Below, piece after piece: positions 18,604 through 27,186 of a stretch of 48,935 nucleotides of DNA (positions are counted from its first letter, which is position 1; the number at the start of each line of letters is the position of its first letter). Under the pieces are notes generated by a model that had not been told where the DNA came from, ran no database searches, and worked only from the letters and a program-made list of their open reading frames with translations. A program made the translations under genes and the position numbers. The stretch lies in assembly GCA_017408395.1 (NCBI GenBank), contig JAFQUQ010000019.1:1-48935 (forward strand). The letters run 5' to 3'. Source of the stretch: Oscillospiraceae bacterium (GTDB taxonomy: Bacteria; Bacillota; Clostridia; Oscillospirales; Ruminococcaceae).

Positions 18604-18642
18604 TTCCATCGTTTTTTACGATGGTTACATAAAGGAGATATT

Positions 18643-19554
18643 ATGATCAAGGATTTACAGGCAGAAATTCTGCGTTTGAAGAAGGAAAAAAATATTACCA
18701 TACTCGCTCACAGCTACGTTGCTGAAGAAATTCAGGAAATTGCCGATTACACAGGCGACTCGTTCAAGCTTTCACAGCTTGCTCAGCAGGACAAAAATGA
18801 CACCCTCATAATGTGCGGTGTGCATTTTATGGCTGAAACCTGCAAAATTCTTTCACCCGAAAAAAAGGTTATCCTGTCCTCTCCATGCGCAGGCTGTCCT
18901 ATGGCAGAACAGGTCAGTGCGGATGAGCTTATCGAGCTTAAAAAGCAGTACCCCGACTACACGGTCGTTGCTTACATAAACACTACCGCCGCACTTAAAG
19001 AGCACTGCGACGTCTGCGTAACTTCAAGCTCTGCTCTTGAAATATGCAGTAAAATCGAAAATAAGAACATCCTCTTTATCCCCGACTGCAATCTGGGTGC
19101 TTTTGTAAAGGAAAAGCTTCCCGAAAAGAACGTTCAGCTTATTAACGGCGGCTGTCCTGTTCACGCTGCTGTAAAGGAACAGGCTGTGCTTGACGCCAAG
19201 GCTGCTCACCCTGACGCTCTCCTGCTTGTTCACCCCGAATGCAAGCCTGAGGTCTGCAAGCACGCCGACTACATCGGCTCAACTTCGGGTATAGTTGATT
19301 ATGCCGTAAAATCCGATGCGAAAGAATTCATCATCGGTACGGAAATTTCCATCGCAGAACATCTGCAGTACATCTGCCCTGATAAAAAATTCTACCCTCT
19401 TTCAAAAAATCTCATCTGTGCAGATATGAAATCAACCACCCTTGTTGATGTTTACAACTGTCTCACAGGAAATGGCGGCCTTGAAATTAATATGCCGGAT
19501 GAACAGATAAAACGTGCTTCCGTTTGCATTGACAAAATGCTTGAACTGGGCTGA
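18643..19554 (+). CDS. nadA: Quinolinate synthase A
   Basis: [4Fe-4S] enzyme that condenses iminoaspartate with dihydroxyacetone phosphate to quinolinate in NAD synthesis. Landmarks are ILAHSYVAEEIQEIADYTGDS near the N-terminus, MCGVHFMAET (first cluster cysteine), HPECKPEVCKHADYIGSTSG (middle cysteine) and the C-terminal NCLTGNGGLEI (third cysteine). The 303-residue length is normal. nadB and nadC, often next to nadA, are absent here. Start follows AAAGGAG. A terminator follows. Confidence 0.96.
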   Translation: MIKDLQAEILRLKKEKNITILAHSYVAEEIQEIADYTGDSFKLSQLAQQDKNDTLIMCGVHFMAETCKILSPEKKVILSSPCAGCPMAEQVSADELIELKKQYPDYTVVAYINTTAALKEHCDVCVTSSSALEICSKIENKNILFIPDCNLGAFVKEKLPEKNVQLINGGCPVHAAVKEQAVLDAKAAHPDALLLVHPECKPEVCKHADYIGSTSGIVDYAVKSDAKEFIIGTEISIAEHLQYICPDKKFYPLSKNLICADMKSTTLVDVYNCLTGNGGLEINMPDEQIKRASVCIDKMLELG

Positions 19555-19583
19555 TACTTTCATCAAAGTAAAATAATACTATT

Positions 19584-19634
19584 AAAATCCACGTCTTTTG
19601 TGCAAAATAAACAAAAGTGTGGATTTTATTTTTT
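19584..19634 (+). terminator. Terminator after nadA
   Basis: Arms AAAATCCAC / GTGGATTTT enclose an inner stem CTTTTGT / ACAAAAG; a T-rich run follows. Confidence 0.85.
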
Positions 19635-19655
19635 AGGCTAATTTACGAATATTTG

Positions 19656-19684
19656 TAGACTTTTTAACGGTTATGTTGTATAAT
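19656..19684 (+). promoter_or_regulatory. Candidate promoter of the fucose cluster
   Basis: TAGACT (19656-19661), 17 bases, TATAAT (19679-19684), about 95 bases before the fucA start. The -35 is only a partial match; activator dependence is possible. Confidence 0.55.
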
Positions 19685-19778
19685 ATAAACATAAATGTAC
19701 AATGTAATTGTTTACAAATCAATATTTACATTGCAGACATTTATATTACTTTCTTTTCAAAGAAATGAGGTTAGTCCA

Positions 19779-20468
19779 ATGAACGAACAACAGATTAAAG
19801 AGCAGATGTGTGACATCTGCCATAAAATGTGGCAGCTTGGCTGGGTTGCGGCTAATGACGGTAATCTCTCCGTTAAGCTTGAAGACGGCAACTTCCTTGC
19901 TACCCCGACAGGTATAAGCAAATGCTTTATCACACCTGAAAAAATCGTTAAAATCAATGCTCAGGGCGAAATCCTTGAGGCTCTTGAAGGTTACAGACCT
20001 TCTTCCGAAATAAAGATGCACCTGCGCTGCTATGAGGTAAGAGATGACGTAGGCTCCGTTCTTCACGCTCATCCGCCGACAGCAACAGGCTATGCAGTGG
20101 CAAACAAGGCTCTTGACGGCTACACTATGATCGAATCGGTAATCGCTATCGGCTCTATCCCTGTTACACCTTACGGTACACCGTCTACATACGAAGTTCC
20201 CGAAGCAATTACACCTTATCTCGAAAATCACGATGTAATGCTTCTCCAGAATCACGGTGCTCTTTCCGTAGGCGCAGACCTTATCACAGCTTACTACCGT
20301 ATGGAAACTCTTGAACTTTTCGCTAAGATTTCCCTTACTGCCCATCTTCTCGGCGGTGAAAGAGAAATCTCCCGTGAAAATATCGACCGTCTGTGCAGTA
20401 TGCGTGAAAATTACAAGGTTACAGGCAGACACCCAGGCTACAAGAAATATCCTTACGGCGACAAGTAA
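19779..20468 (+). CDS. fucA: L-fuculose-1-phosphate aldolase (class II)
   Basis: Zinc-dependent aldolase that splits L-fuculose 1-phosphate to dihydroxyacetone phosphate and L-lactaldehyde. The class II aldolase/adducin fold is shown by GNLSVKLEDGNFLATPTG, the catalytic glutamate region PSSEIKMHL, the zinc ligands HAHPPTATG and NHGALSVG. The start at 19779 (MNEQQIKEQM) follows GAGG; a 28-residue longer reading from 19695 lacks a ribosome binding site and would overlap the promoter. Related aldolases act on rhamnulose or ribulose phosphates, but neighbouring fucI, fucU and fucO favour fuculose. Confidence 0.9.
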   Translation: MNEQQIKEQMCDICHKMWQLGWVAANDGNLSVKLEDGNFLATPTGISKCFITPEKIVKINAQGEILEALEGYRPSSEIKMHLRCYEVRDDVGSVLHAHPPTATGYAVANKALDGYTMIESVIAIGSIPVTPYGTPSTYEVPEAITPYLENHDVMLLQNHGALSVGADLITAYYRMETLELFAKISLTAHLLGGEREISRENIDRLCSMRENYKVTGRHPGYKKYPYGDK

Positions 20469-20487
20469 TGCGAAATGAGGTACGGCA

Positions 20488-21054
20488 ATGGCTTCGTCTG
20501 ATTATGAGCTTATCAATGAAAACTTCAAGGAAATGAGTGAGCTGAAAAAGCTTTTCAACACAGCCTTTATTTTTAGTGCTGTACCGTCATTGCTGTATTT
20601 GTTATTAGGCTTTTTCAGCTTGATTTCAATCATCATAACAGCAGGTAAGGTTGCTCCTTCCGCAGGCTTTTTATTTATACTGCTGTTATCCGTTGTATCG
20701 CTGGTCTGCTTTTCTTTTTCAAGAATGATGGAGAAAAAAGCTACAATGATTTCAATTGCAGTGCTTGTTTTTCTTCTGATAATGTATTGTGTTAACGAAA
20801 ATCCCCTGTTCTTTATTCTGTCTCTCGCAGGTTTTGCATTGCAATGTGTTTGCTTTACAAAATATAAGCGGCTTGACTTTCTTAAATCACAGGAAGGATA
20901 CCCTTATTTTAACACGCTGCTTACATCAAATCAGGACTCAAAGCGTTACTCCGATAATGAAATTATGAAGAATTATAATTACACTTCCAATTCTGAAAAA
21001 GACACGGACAAGACGTTTATGATGGAAGAAATAAATACGTCGGAAAAAATATAA
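20488..21054 (+). CDS. Four-helix membrane protein with cytoplasmic tail (QEGYP family)
   Basis: 188 residues, unknown function. Four hydrophobic segments (about residues 24-52, 62-77, 88-105, 108-122) are followed by a polar tail containing FLKSQEGYPYF. Layout and motif match the protein at 13236-14006, so the two are probably distant paralogues. It lies 20 bases after fucA and 60 bases before fucO, inside the fucose cluster; a link to sugar uptake or sensing is conceivable but unsupported. Start follows GAGG. Confidence 0.78.
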   Translation: MASSDYELINENFKEMSELKKLFNTAFIFSAVPSLLYLLLGFFSLISIIITAGKVAPSAGFLFILLLSVVSLVCFSFSRMMEKKATMISIAVLVFLLIMYCVNENPLFFILSLAGFALQCVCFTKYKRLDFLKSQEGYPYFNTLLTSNQDSKRYSDNEIMKNYNYTSNSEKDTDKTFMMEEINTSEKI

Positions 21055-21114
21055 AAAGTAAATTTACGGTGGCTGTTTCCACCATTAAAACTTATTAAAA
21101 GGAGTGCATTTAAA

Positions 21115-22263
21115 ATGGCAAACAGATTTATCCTCAACGAAACATCCTATCACGGTGCAGGCGCTATCGCTGCAATCGCTGACGAAGCAAAGGGCAGAGG
21201 CTTCAAAAAGGCTCTCGTTTGCTCCGACCCTGACCTCATCAAGTTTGGCCTTACAAAGAAGGTTACTGATGTTCTCGACGGTGCAGGCATTGCTTATGAC
21301 ATCTTCTCCGACATCAAGCCTAACCCTACTATTGAAAATGTTCAGAACGGCGTAGCTGCATTCAAGGCTTCCGCAGCAGACTGCATTATCGCTATCGGCG
21401 GCGGCTCCTCGATGGACACAGCTAAGGCTATCGGTATCATCATCACAAACCCTGAATTTGCTGATGTAAAGAGCCTTGAAGGCGTTGCTGACACAAAGAA
21501 TAAGTGCGTTCCTATCCTTGCTGTTCCTACAACTGCAGGTACAGCTGCTGAAGTTACAATCAACTACGTTATCACAGACGCTGAAAACAACAGAAAGATG
21601 GTTTGCGTAGACCCGCACGATATTCCTGTGGTTGCTTTCGTTGACCCTGAAATGATGGAAACTATGCCTAAGAGCCTTACTGCTGCAACAGGTATGGACG
21701 CTCTTACTCACGCTATTGAAGGCTACATCACAAAGGGTGCATGGGAACTCTCCGATATGTTCCACCTTAAGGCTATCGAAATTATTGCAAGAAGTCTCAG
21801 AGGTGCTGTTGACAACACCAAGGAAGGCAGAGCAGATATGGCTCTCGGTCAGTATGTTGCTGGTATGGGCTTCTCTAACGTAGGTCTTGGTATCGTTCAC
21901 TCAATGGCTCACCCTCTCGGTGCTCTTTATGACACACCACACGGCGTTGCTAACGCTATCATTCTCCCTACTGTTATGGAATACAACGCTGAAGCAACAG
22001 GCGAAAAGTACCGTGAAATCGCAAGAGCTATGGGCGTTCAGGGCGTTGACGCTATGTCACAGGAAGAATACAGAAAGGCTGCTATCGACGCTGTAAAGAA
22101 GCTTTCCGCTGATGTCGGCATCCCTGCTGACCTTAAGGATATTGTTAAGGCTGAGGACATTCCTTTCCTTGCACAGTCCGCATTTGATGACGCTTGCCGT
22201 CCGGGCAACCCTAAGGATACTTCCGTTGAAGATATTACTGCTCTTTACAACTCCCTTATGTAA
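21115..22263 (+). CDS. fucO: Lactaldehyde reductase / iron-containing alcohol dehydrogenase
   Basis: Group III iron-dependent alcohol dehydrogenase, expected to reduce L-lactaldehyde from fucose breakdown to L-1,2-propanediol, re-oxidising NADH. The NAD-binding segment AIGGGSSMDTAKAIG, the metal-binding GMDALTHAIEGYI and HSMAHPLGALYDTPHGVANA (with the histidine ligands) are all visible. The 382-residue length equals E. coli FucO. Strongly biased codons suggest high expression. Start follows AAAGGAG. Other substrates are possible for this family; context supports lactaldehyde. Confidence 0.92.
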   Translation: MANRFILNETSYHGAGAIAAIADEAKGRGFKKALVCSDPDLIKFGLTKKVTDVLDGAGIAYDIFSDIKPNPTIENVQNGVAAFKASAADCIIAIGGGSSMDTAKAIGIIITNPEFADVKSLEGVADTKNKCVPILAVPTTAGTAAEVTINYVITDAENNRKMVCVDPHDIPVVAFVDPEMMETMPKSLTAATGMDALTHAIEGYITKGAWELSDMFHLKAIEIIARSLRGAVDNTKEGRADMALGQYVAGMGFSNVGLGIVHSMAHPLGALYDTPHGVANAIILPTVMEYNAEATGEKYREIARAMGVQGVDAMSQEEYRKAAIDAVKKLSADVGIPADLKDIVKAEDIPFLAQSAFDDACRPGNPKDTSVEDITALYNSLM

Positions 22264-22281
22264 TTTAACCGATTAAACTAT

Positions 22282-22319
22282 GCAAACCGAGCGTTTCTGC
22301 GTTCGGTTTGCCCTTGTTT
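22282..22319 (+). terminator. Hairpin after fucO (weak terminator)
   Basis: Perfect arms GCAAACCGA / TCGGTTTGC around an 11-base loop, followed by CCTTGTTT rather than a clean T-run. It may reduce, not stop, transcription into the downstream fuc genes. Confidence 0.6.
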
Positions 22320-22333
22320 AAAGGACGCTTTAA

Positions 22334-22438
22334 ATGAAATATACACTTGAAATTGGAATGCAGCGTTCAGACGTTCACGGCTTCTACGAAAAAAGAGGGT
22401 ATCAGAAGTACAGCCTTGGGTTCAAAAAGATACTTTAA
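22334..22438 (+). pseudogene. C-terminal remnant of a GNAT acetyltransferase
   Basis: A 34-codon ORF whose product ends SDVHGFYEKRGYQKYSLGFKKIL (quoted in part: HGFYEKRGYQKYSLGF). The FYEKxGY...FxK pattern is the usual C-terminal end of a GNAT N-acetyltransferase. An in-frame stop lies directly before its ATG and no upstream GNAT sequence is visible, so this looks like the leftover of a deleted gene. AAGGA sits about eight bases before the ATG, so it could still be translated as a small peptide. Confidence 0.6.
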
Positions 22439-22448
22439 GGAGAATGAT

Positions 22449-22796
22449 ATGTCTTTGCCTAAGAAAATTGTTTTAGCGGTTTTATGCATGGTATTTTTAT
22501 GTGCTGTACTCTTCAGTGCAATAGCTTCACGGCATGAACTTGGTACACAGTGCGGAGGATTTCCAATAAATCTGCCTGATTTTAAAGGATATAGCTTTGA
22601 AGAATGCAAACAACAATATGCTTTATATTACGATTTCAAATCAGTTTATGAGTATAGTTCTGAAGTTCCTAAGGGAATTGTCATATCACAATACCCTCAG
22701 CCAAACACAAGGCACTACGAAGATACGAGACTTACCATAGAATGCACTGTCAGCAAGGGCAATCCCCCGAAAGAAAGATTACAAGGAGATGATTAA
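22449..22796 (+). CDS. Membrane-anchored PASTA-like protein
   Basis: 115 residues: an N-terminal transmembrane or uncleaved signal segment (about residues 6-26), then a short extracytoplasmic domain of about 65 residues. It reads LPDFKGYSFEECKQQ...VPKGIVISQYPQPNT...TIECTVSKG, the pattern of a single PASTA domain, which in penicillin-binding proteins and Ser/Thr kinases contacts peptidoglycan. No kinase or transpeptidase domain is attached. Start at 22449 follows AAGGAG; the in-frame reading from 22347 would overlap the GNAT remnant. It sits one base before fucU. Function unknown. Confidence 0.7.
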   Translation: MSLPKKIVLAVLCMVFLCAVLFSAIASRHELGTQCGGFPINLPDFKGYSFEECKQQYALYYDFKSVYEYSSEVPKGIVISQYPQPNTRHYEDTRLTIECTVSKGNPPKERLQGDD

Positions 22797-22797
22797 A

Positions 22798-23226
22798 ATG
22801 CTTAAAAATATACCAAAGATAATGTCCCCCGACCTGCTTAAAACACTTATGGAAATGGGTCACGGCGACGAAATCGTTATTGCAGACGGAAACTTCCCTG
22901 CCGAAACCTACGGTCAGCGTGTTATACGCTGTGACGGTCACGGCGTTACAGAGCTTCTTGACGCTATTATGCAGTTTTTCCCTCTGGACACCTACACCGA
23001 AAAGCCTGTTATGCTGATGGAGGTCGTAAAGGGCGACAATGTTGTTCCGACTATCTGGGACGATTACAAGGCTGTTATAAACAAGTACGAGCCTGAAAAC
23101 TGCAAGATCGAAATGATAGAACGCTATGCTTTTTATGAACGTGCAAAGACTGCTTATGCGGTAATTGCTACGGGCGAAGAGGCTATCTACGCTAACATTA
23201 TTCTTAAAAAGGGTGTTGTAAAATGA
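22798..23226 (+). CDS. fucU: L-fucose mutarotase (RbsD/FucU family)
   Basis: Interconverts alpha and beta anomers of L-fucose so that the isomerase gets its preferred form. The 142-residue protein has the RbsD/FucU pattern: LKTLMEMGHGDEIVIADGNFP (with the catalytic histidine) at the N-terminus and YAFYERAKTAYAVIATGE near the C-terminus. Start at 22798 follows AAGGAG by nine bases; an ATG at 22789 abuts that site. Its stop overlaps the fucK start by four bases (ATGA), a sign of translational coupling. Confidence 0.93.
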   Translation: MLKNIPKIMSPDLLKTLMEMGHGDEIVIADGNFPAETYGQRVIRCDGHGVTELLDAIMQFFPLDTYTEKPVMLMEVVKGDNVVPTIWDDYKAVINKYEPENCKIEMIERYAFYERAKTAYAVIATGEEAIYANIILKKGVVK

Positions 23227-24692
23227 GCGCAAAACGAGTTTTAGCCTTCGACTTCGGCGCTTCAAGCGGCAGGGCAATCATCGGCACATTTGACGGCGAA
23301 ACCATCAGGCTTGAAGAAATACACCGCTTTGAAAATACTCCCGTAAAAATGAACGGTACCCTCTACTGGGATCTGCCACGGCTTTTCCACGAAGTAAAAC
23401 AGGGTCTTGTAAAGGCTGCTGACAGCGGCGGATTTGACAGCCTTGCAGTTGATACGTGGGGTGTTGATTTCGGTCTTATCGGTAAGGACGGTCACATTCT
23501 CGAACTGCCTGTAAACTATCGTGATGAACGCACAAAGGGTATGCTTGATGAATCGTTCAAGCTTATTGACAAACAGCAGTTCTACAAAATCACGGGTAAT
23601 CAGTTTATGGAAATAAACACCGCCTTCCAGCTGCTTTCACTTAAACATAAACGCCCCGATTTTCTGCGTAATGCTGAAACGATGCTGCTTATGCCTGACC
23701 TTTTCAACTACCTGCTTACAGGCAAAAAGCGTGCGGAGCTTTCAATTGCTTCCACAACTCAGCTTCTTAATGCTGTAAACAAGGACTGGTCGGATACGGT
23801 GCTTAGAGCACTGTGCATACCAAGAATTATGCTTCCGCAGATTTGTATGCCGGGCACAGAGGTTGGTATGCTTACGGATGAAATTTGTGAAGAGCTTAAC
23901 ATTCCCAAGGCTAAGGTTATGTCGGTATGCGGTCACGATACCCAGAGTGCGGCGGCGGCCACCCCTACTCAGGAAGACGATTTCATTTTCATCTCCTGCG
24001 GTACCTGGTCACTTTTCGGCACGGAAGTCGATGAGCCTGTCATAAACGAAACTTCTGCCGCTTTAAACATTACAAACGAAATCGGCTACGGCGGCAAAAC
24101 CACCTTCCTCAAAAACATCATCGGCCTGTGGCTTATTCAGGAATCACGCCGTCAGTTTACGCGTGACGGAAACGACTATTCCTTTGCAGACCTTGAAAAG
24201 CTTGCGCTGGAAACAGAGCCGTTCAAGTGCTTTATCGACCCTGACGCACCTGAGTTTGTTCCTGTGGGAAATATCCCGAAACGTGTGCAGGAATACTGCG
24301 AAAAAACAGGTCAGGCTGTCCCCTCCTCCGTTGGCGAAATTATGCGCTGTATTTACGAGAGTCTTGCACTTAAATACCGTCAGACCTTTGACGAAATCAA
24401 GCAGTGCACTGGCAAGGATTACAGCAAAATTTATCTTATGGGCGGCGGAACAAAGGACGGTATGCTCTGTCAGATGACCGCCAACGCCTGCAACTGTGAG
24501 GTTTGTGCAGGTCCTATCGAAGCTACGGCTTACGGCAACATCGCTGTTCAGCTTATCGCTTCGGGTGACATTCCCGACATTAAAACTGCACGAAAGATAG
24601 TTGCAGCATCAGATAACATAAAGACATTCTCCCCTTGCGACTGCGACAAATGGGAAGAAGCTTACAAAAATTATATCAACATTATTAAATAA
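23223..24692 (+). CDS. fucK: L-fuculokinase (FGGY, rhamnulokinase-like)
   Basis: FGGY-family sugar kinase of 489 residues. The phosphate-binding start AFDFGASSGRAIIG, the segment VDTWGVDFGLI, and the ATP-site region CGHDTQSAAAATP plus LMGGGTKDGMLCQ are visible. By sequence it is nearer to the RhaB-like branch than to E. coli FucK, but its place between the fucose mutarotase and isomerase makes L-fuculose the likely substrate. Activity on rhamnulose cannot be excluded. It overlaps fucU by four bases. Confidence 0.88.
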   Translation: MSAKRVLAFDFGASSGRAIIGTFDGETIRLEEIHRFENTPVKMNGTLYWDLPRLFHEVKQGLVKAADSGGFDSLAVDTWGVDFGLIGKDGHILELPVNYRDERTKGMLDESFKLIDKQQFYKITGNQFMEINTAFQLLSLKHKRPDFLRNAETMLLMPDLFNYLLTGKKRAELSIASTTQLLNAVNKDWSDTVLRALCIPRIMLPQICMPGTEVGMLTDEICEELNIPKAKVMSVCGHDTQSAAAATPTQEDDFIFISCGTWSLFGTEVDEPVINETSAALNITNEIGYGGKTTFLKNIIGLWLIQESRRQFTRDGNDYSFADLEKLALETEPFKCFIDPDAPEFVPVGNIPKRVQEYCEKTGQAVPSSVGEIMRCIYESLALKYRQTFDEIKQCTGKDYSKIYLMGGGTKDGMLCQMTANACNCEVCAGPIEATAYGNIAVQLIASGDIPDIKTARKIVAASDNIKTFSPCDCDKWEEAYKNYINIIK

Positions 24693-24710
24693 TCGAAAGG
24701 ATTGATTGAA

Positions 24711-26480
24711 ATGTACCCAAGAATTGGTATCAGACCGGTAATTGACGGACGTCAGTTCGGTATCAGAGAATCTCTCGAGGTTCAGACAATGAATATGGCT
24801 AAGGCTGCAAAGGAGCTTATTGAAGCTAACTGCCGCTACGCTGACGGCACTCCTGTTGAATGCGTAATCGGCCCCTGCACAATCGGCGGCGGCGCTGAAG
24901 CTTACCGCACAGAAGAATTTTTCGCTACACAGAATGTATGCGCTACACTTTCCGTTACTCCTTGCTGGTGCTACGGCTCGGAAACAATGGATATGAACCC
25001 TCTTACAATCAAGGCTGTATGGGGCTTCAACGGTACTGAAAGACCGGGCGCTGTTTATCTTGCTGCTGTTATGGCTGCTCACGCTCAGAAGGGTCTGCCT
25101 GCATTTGCAATTTACGGCCACGATGTAAAGGATATGACTGACACATCCATCCCTGACGATGTTGCAGAAAAAATTCTCCGCTTTGCACGCTGTGCTGTTG
25201 CAGTCGGCTCTCTCAGAAACAAGGCTTATGTTGGTCTTGGCGGTGTTTCTATGGGTATCGCAGGCTCATGGTGCGATGCAAACTTTATGCAGAAATACCT
25301 CGGCATCCGTCCTGAATGGGTTGATATGACAGAAATTCTCCGCCGTATCAAGCTTAAGATTTATGACGAGGCTGAATACGAAAAGGCTCTTGCATGGATC
25401 AAGGAAAAGTGCCCTGAGGGTATGGACGTCAACGAAGAAGTCAACCCGGGCAACAAGGACGTTATGACCAAGGAAGAACAGTGGCAGTTCTGTGCTAAGA
25501 TGACTCTTATCATCCGTGATATTATGCTCGGCAACGAAAAGCTTGCTGAAATGGGCTGGATGGAAGAATCACGCGGCAGAAACGCTATTTACGGCGGCTT
25601 CCAGGGTCAGAGACAGTGGACAGACTGGCTCCCTAACGCTGACTTCTCCGAAAGTATCCTCAACTCCTCATTTGACTGGAACGGTAAGAAACAGCCTGTT
25701 ACTCTTGCTACTGAAAACGACGGTCTTAACGGTACTGCTATGATTTTCGGACGCCTTCTCACAGGTACAGCTTCTGTTTTTGCAGATGTAAGAACTTACT
25801 GGAGCCCTGAAGCTGTTGAACGTGTTACAGGAAAGAAGCCGGAAGGCAAGGCTGCAAACGGCTTTATCCACCTCATCAACTCAGGTGCGGCTGCTCTCGA
25901 CGGAACAGGTGCTTCCAAGGATGAAAACGGCAACGGTGTTATCAAGCCTTGGTGGGATGTAACTGAAAACGACATCAACGCTATGCTTGAAGCTACTGAC
26001 TGGTGCCAGGCTAACCTCGGCTATTTCAGAGGCGGCGGATATTCTTCACACTTCAAGACAATCGCTGAAATGCCTGTTACAATGATGCGTGTAAACATTA
26101 TTGAAGGCGTAGGTCCTACACTTCAGATTGCAGAAGGCTACACAGTCTGCCTCCCTGACGAGATCCACCAGCCTCTTGACCTCCGTACAGACAAGACATG
26201 GCCTACAACATGGTTTGTTCCAAATCTTACAGGCAAGGGTGCATTCAAGGATGTTTACAGCGTAATGGCTAACTGGGGCGCTAACCACGGCTCACTTACA
26301 TACGGTCATATCGGTGACGACCTCATCACTCTCGCTTCAATGCTCCGTATTCCTGTTTCTCTCCACAACGTTTCTGAAGACAGAATTTACCGTCCACACA
26401 CATGGTCAGGCTTCGGTACTGCTGATATTGAATCTGCAGATTACAGAGCTTGCGCTTACTACGGTCCTCTTTACAAGTAA
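24711..26480 (+). CDS. fucI: L-fucose isomerase
   Basis: Mn-dependent isomerase that converts L-fucose to L-fuculose, the first catabolic step. The 589-residue length matches the family. It begins [17 protein letters not shown] and contains [32 protein letters not shown] and [15 protein letters not shown]. Start at 24711 follows GAAAGGA; an upstream in-frame reading from 24702 would begin inside the ribosome-binding region. Codon use is strongly biased. It closes the cluster; a fucose transporter and regulator are not in the window. Confidence 0.96.
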   Translation: MYPRIGIRPVIDGRQFGIRESLEVQTMNMAKAAKELIEANCRYADGTPVECVIGPCTIGGGAEAYRTEEFFATQNVCATLSVTPCWCYGSETMDMNPLTIKAVWGFNGTERPGAVYLAAVMAAHAQKGLPAFAIYGHDVKDMTDTSIPDDVAEKILRFARCAVAVGSLRNKAYVGLGGVSMGIAGSWCDANFMQKYLGIRPEWVDMTEILRRIKLKIYDEAEYEKALAWIKEKCPEGMDVNEEVNPGNKDVMTKEEQWQFCAKMTLIIRDIMLGNEKLAEMGWMEESRGRNAIYGGFQGQRQWTDWLPNADFSESILNSSFDWNGKKQPVTLATENDGLNGTAMIFGRLLTGTASVFADVRTYWSPEAVERVTGKKPEGKAANGFIHLINSGAAALDGTGASKDENGNGVIKPWWDVTENDINAMLEATDWCQANLGYFRGGGYSSHFKTIAEMPVTMMRVNIIEGVGPTLQIAEGYTVCLPDEIHQPLDLRTDKTWPTTWFVPNLTGKGAFKDVYSVMANWGANHGSLTYGHIGDDLITLASMLRIPVSLHNVSEDRIYRPHTWSGFGTADIESADYRACAYYGPLYK

Positions 26481-26497
26481 TATTTCAATTTAAACTT

Positions 26498-26535
26498 AAA
26501 GTGCTGCTGTACAGACGTACAACAGCACTTTTTTT
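26498..26535 (+). terminator. Terminator after fucI
   Basis: Arms AAAGTGCTGCTGTAC / GTACAACAGCACTTT (one mismatch) then T-run. It overlaps the end of the converging gene and can act both ways. Confidence 0.9.
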
Positions 26536-27127
26536 ACATATTCAGACCAAGCTCATAGGCTTTTTTAAGAAAAATTACCTCATTTTCATCACGGTGTCCG
26601 TCATTTCCGTAACCACGTGTCATTTCATCGAAAACTATCATTTCGGTTTCCTTTGCACGGTCAGCTATCCTGTCACCTATCATAACTGTTTTCATCGCTT
26701 CAACCTGTATCTGACGCTTTTTATCGGAAAGCTTTCCTCCCATTGTTACAAGAAACAATGCTTTTTCAAGCTTTTTCATCGTAGGAGCGTCACCGTAAGC
26801 ATAGCCGTAGGTCCACACCCTCTGAAACCAGCCCCCAAGCATTGCAGGTGCGTCCGTCCAGAAATCGGGATAAATAAAAACTATGGCATCCGCATTGTTT
26901 ATTTTGCTCTGCTCAATCCTCACATCATCGGGAATCGGTGCTTCAAGCTTGTAAAAAGCCTCCCTAAGATACTCCTGCTCCGAAAAAACTGAGTTGAAGT
27001 TCATTTTATACAAATCTGAAATTTCATAGCTGTGTCCTACCGCTTCAAGTCCTTTCACAAACTGTTCTTTTACTTTATAGGTAAAACTCTCTGAACTGGG
27101 ATGGCAGTAAACCACAAACACATTCAT
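26534..27127 (-). CDS. Flavodoxin-fold NAD(P)H oxidoreductase
   Basis: 197-residue protein of the NAD(P)H:quinone oxidoreductase / flavodoxin-2 group. The N-terminus VYCHPSSESFTYKVKEQF matches the FMN phosphate-binding loop of the family, and IVFIYPDFWTDAPAMLGGWFQRVWTYGYAY (landmark) is the flavin/dimer segment. It probably reduces quinones, nitro- or azo-compounds with NAD(P)H; the natural substrate is unknown. Start follows AAGGAGG. It is separated from ddh by a hairpin and is probably transcribed alone. Confidence 0.85.
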   Translation of the reverse strand: MNVFVVYCHPSSESFTYKVKEQFVKGLEAVGHSYEISDLYKMNFNSVFSEQEYLREAFYKLEAPIPDDVRIEQSKINNADAIVFIYPDFWTDAPAMLGGWFQRVWTYGYAYGDAPTMKKLEKALFLVTMGGKLSDKKRQIQVEAMKTVMIGDRIADRAKETEMIVFDEMTRGYGNDGHRDENEVIFLKKAYELGLNM

Positions 27128-27149
27128 AAATATCCCTCCTTATAAAATA

Positions 27150-27181
27150 AGGCATAACGGAAAATCCGCTATGCCTTTTAT
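27150..27181 (-). terminator. Terminator of ddh
   Basis: Arms AAGGCATAGCGG / CCGTTATGCCTT (one mismatch) around a short loop, followed by ATTTT, between ddh and the oxidoreductase gene. Confidence 0.8.
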
Positions 27182-27186
27182 TATGC

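Noticed and set aside
18604-18626. Small hairpin between the AI-2E permease gene and nadA as a terminator
   Set aside because: Only a six-base stem (CCATCG/CGATGG) without a following T-run; co-transcription is more likely.
19746-20432. Long minus-strand ORF opposite fucA
   Set aside because: Antisense shadow of a well-supported gene; composition is rich in Cys, His and Phe, typical of antisense translation.
21085-21900. Long minus-strand ORF opposite fucO
   Set aside because: It mirrors the strongly biased codons of fucO, has no ribosome binding site and gives a protein without recognisable domains.
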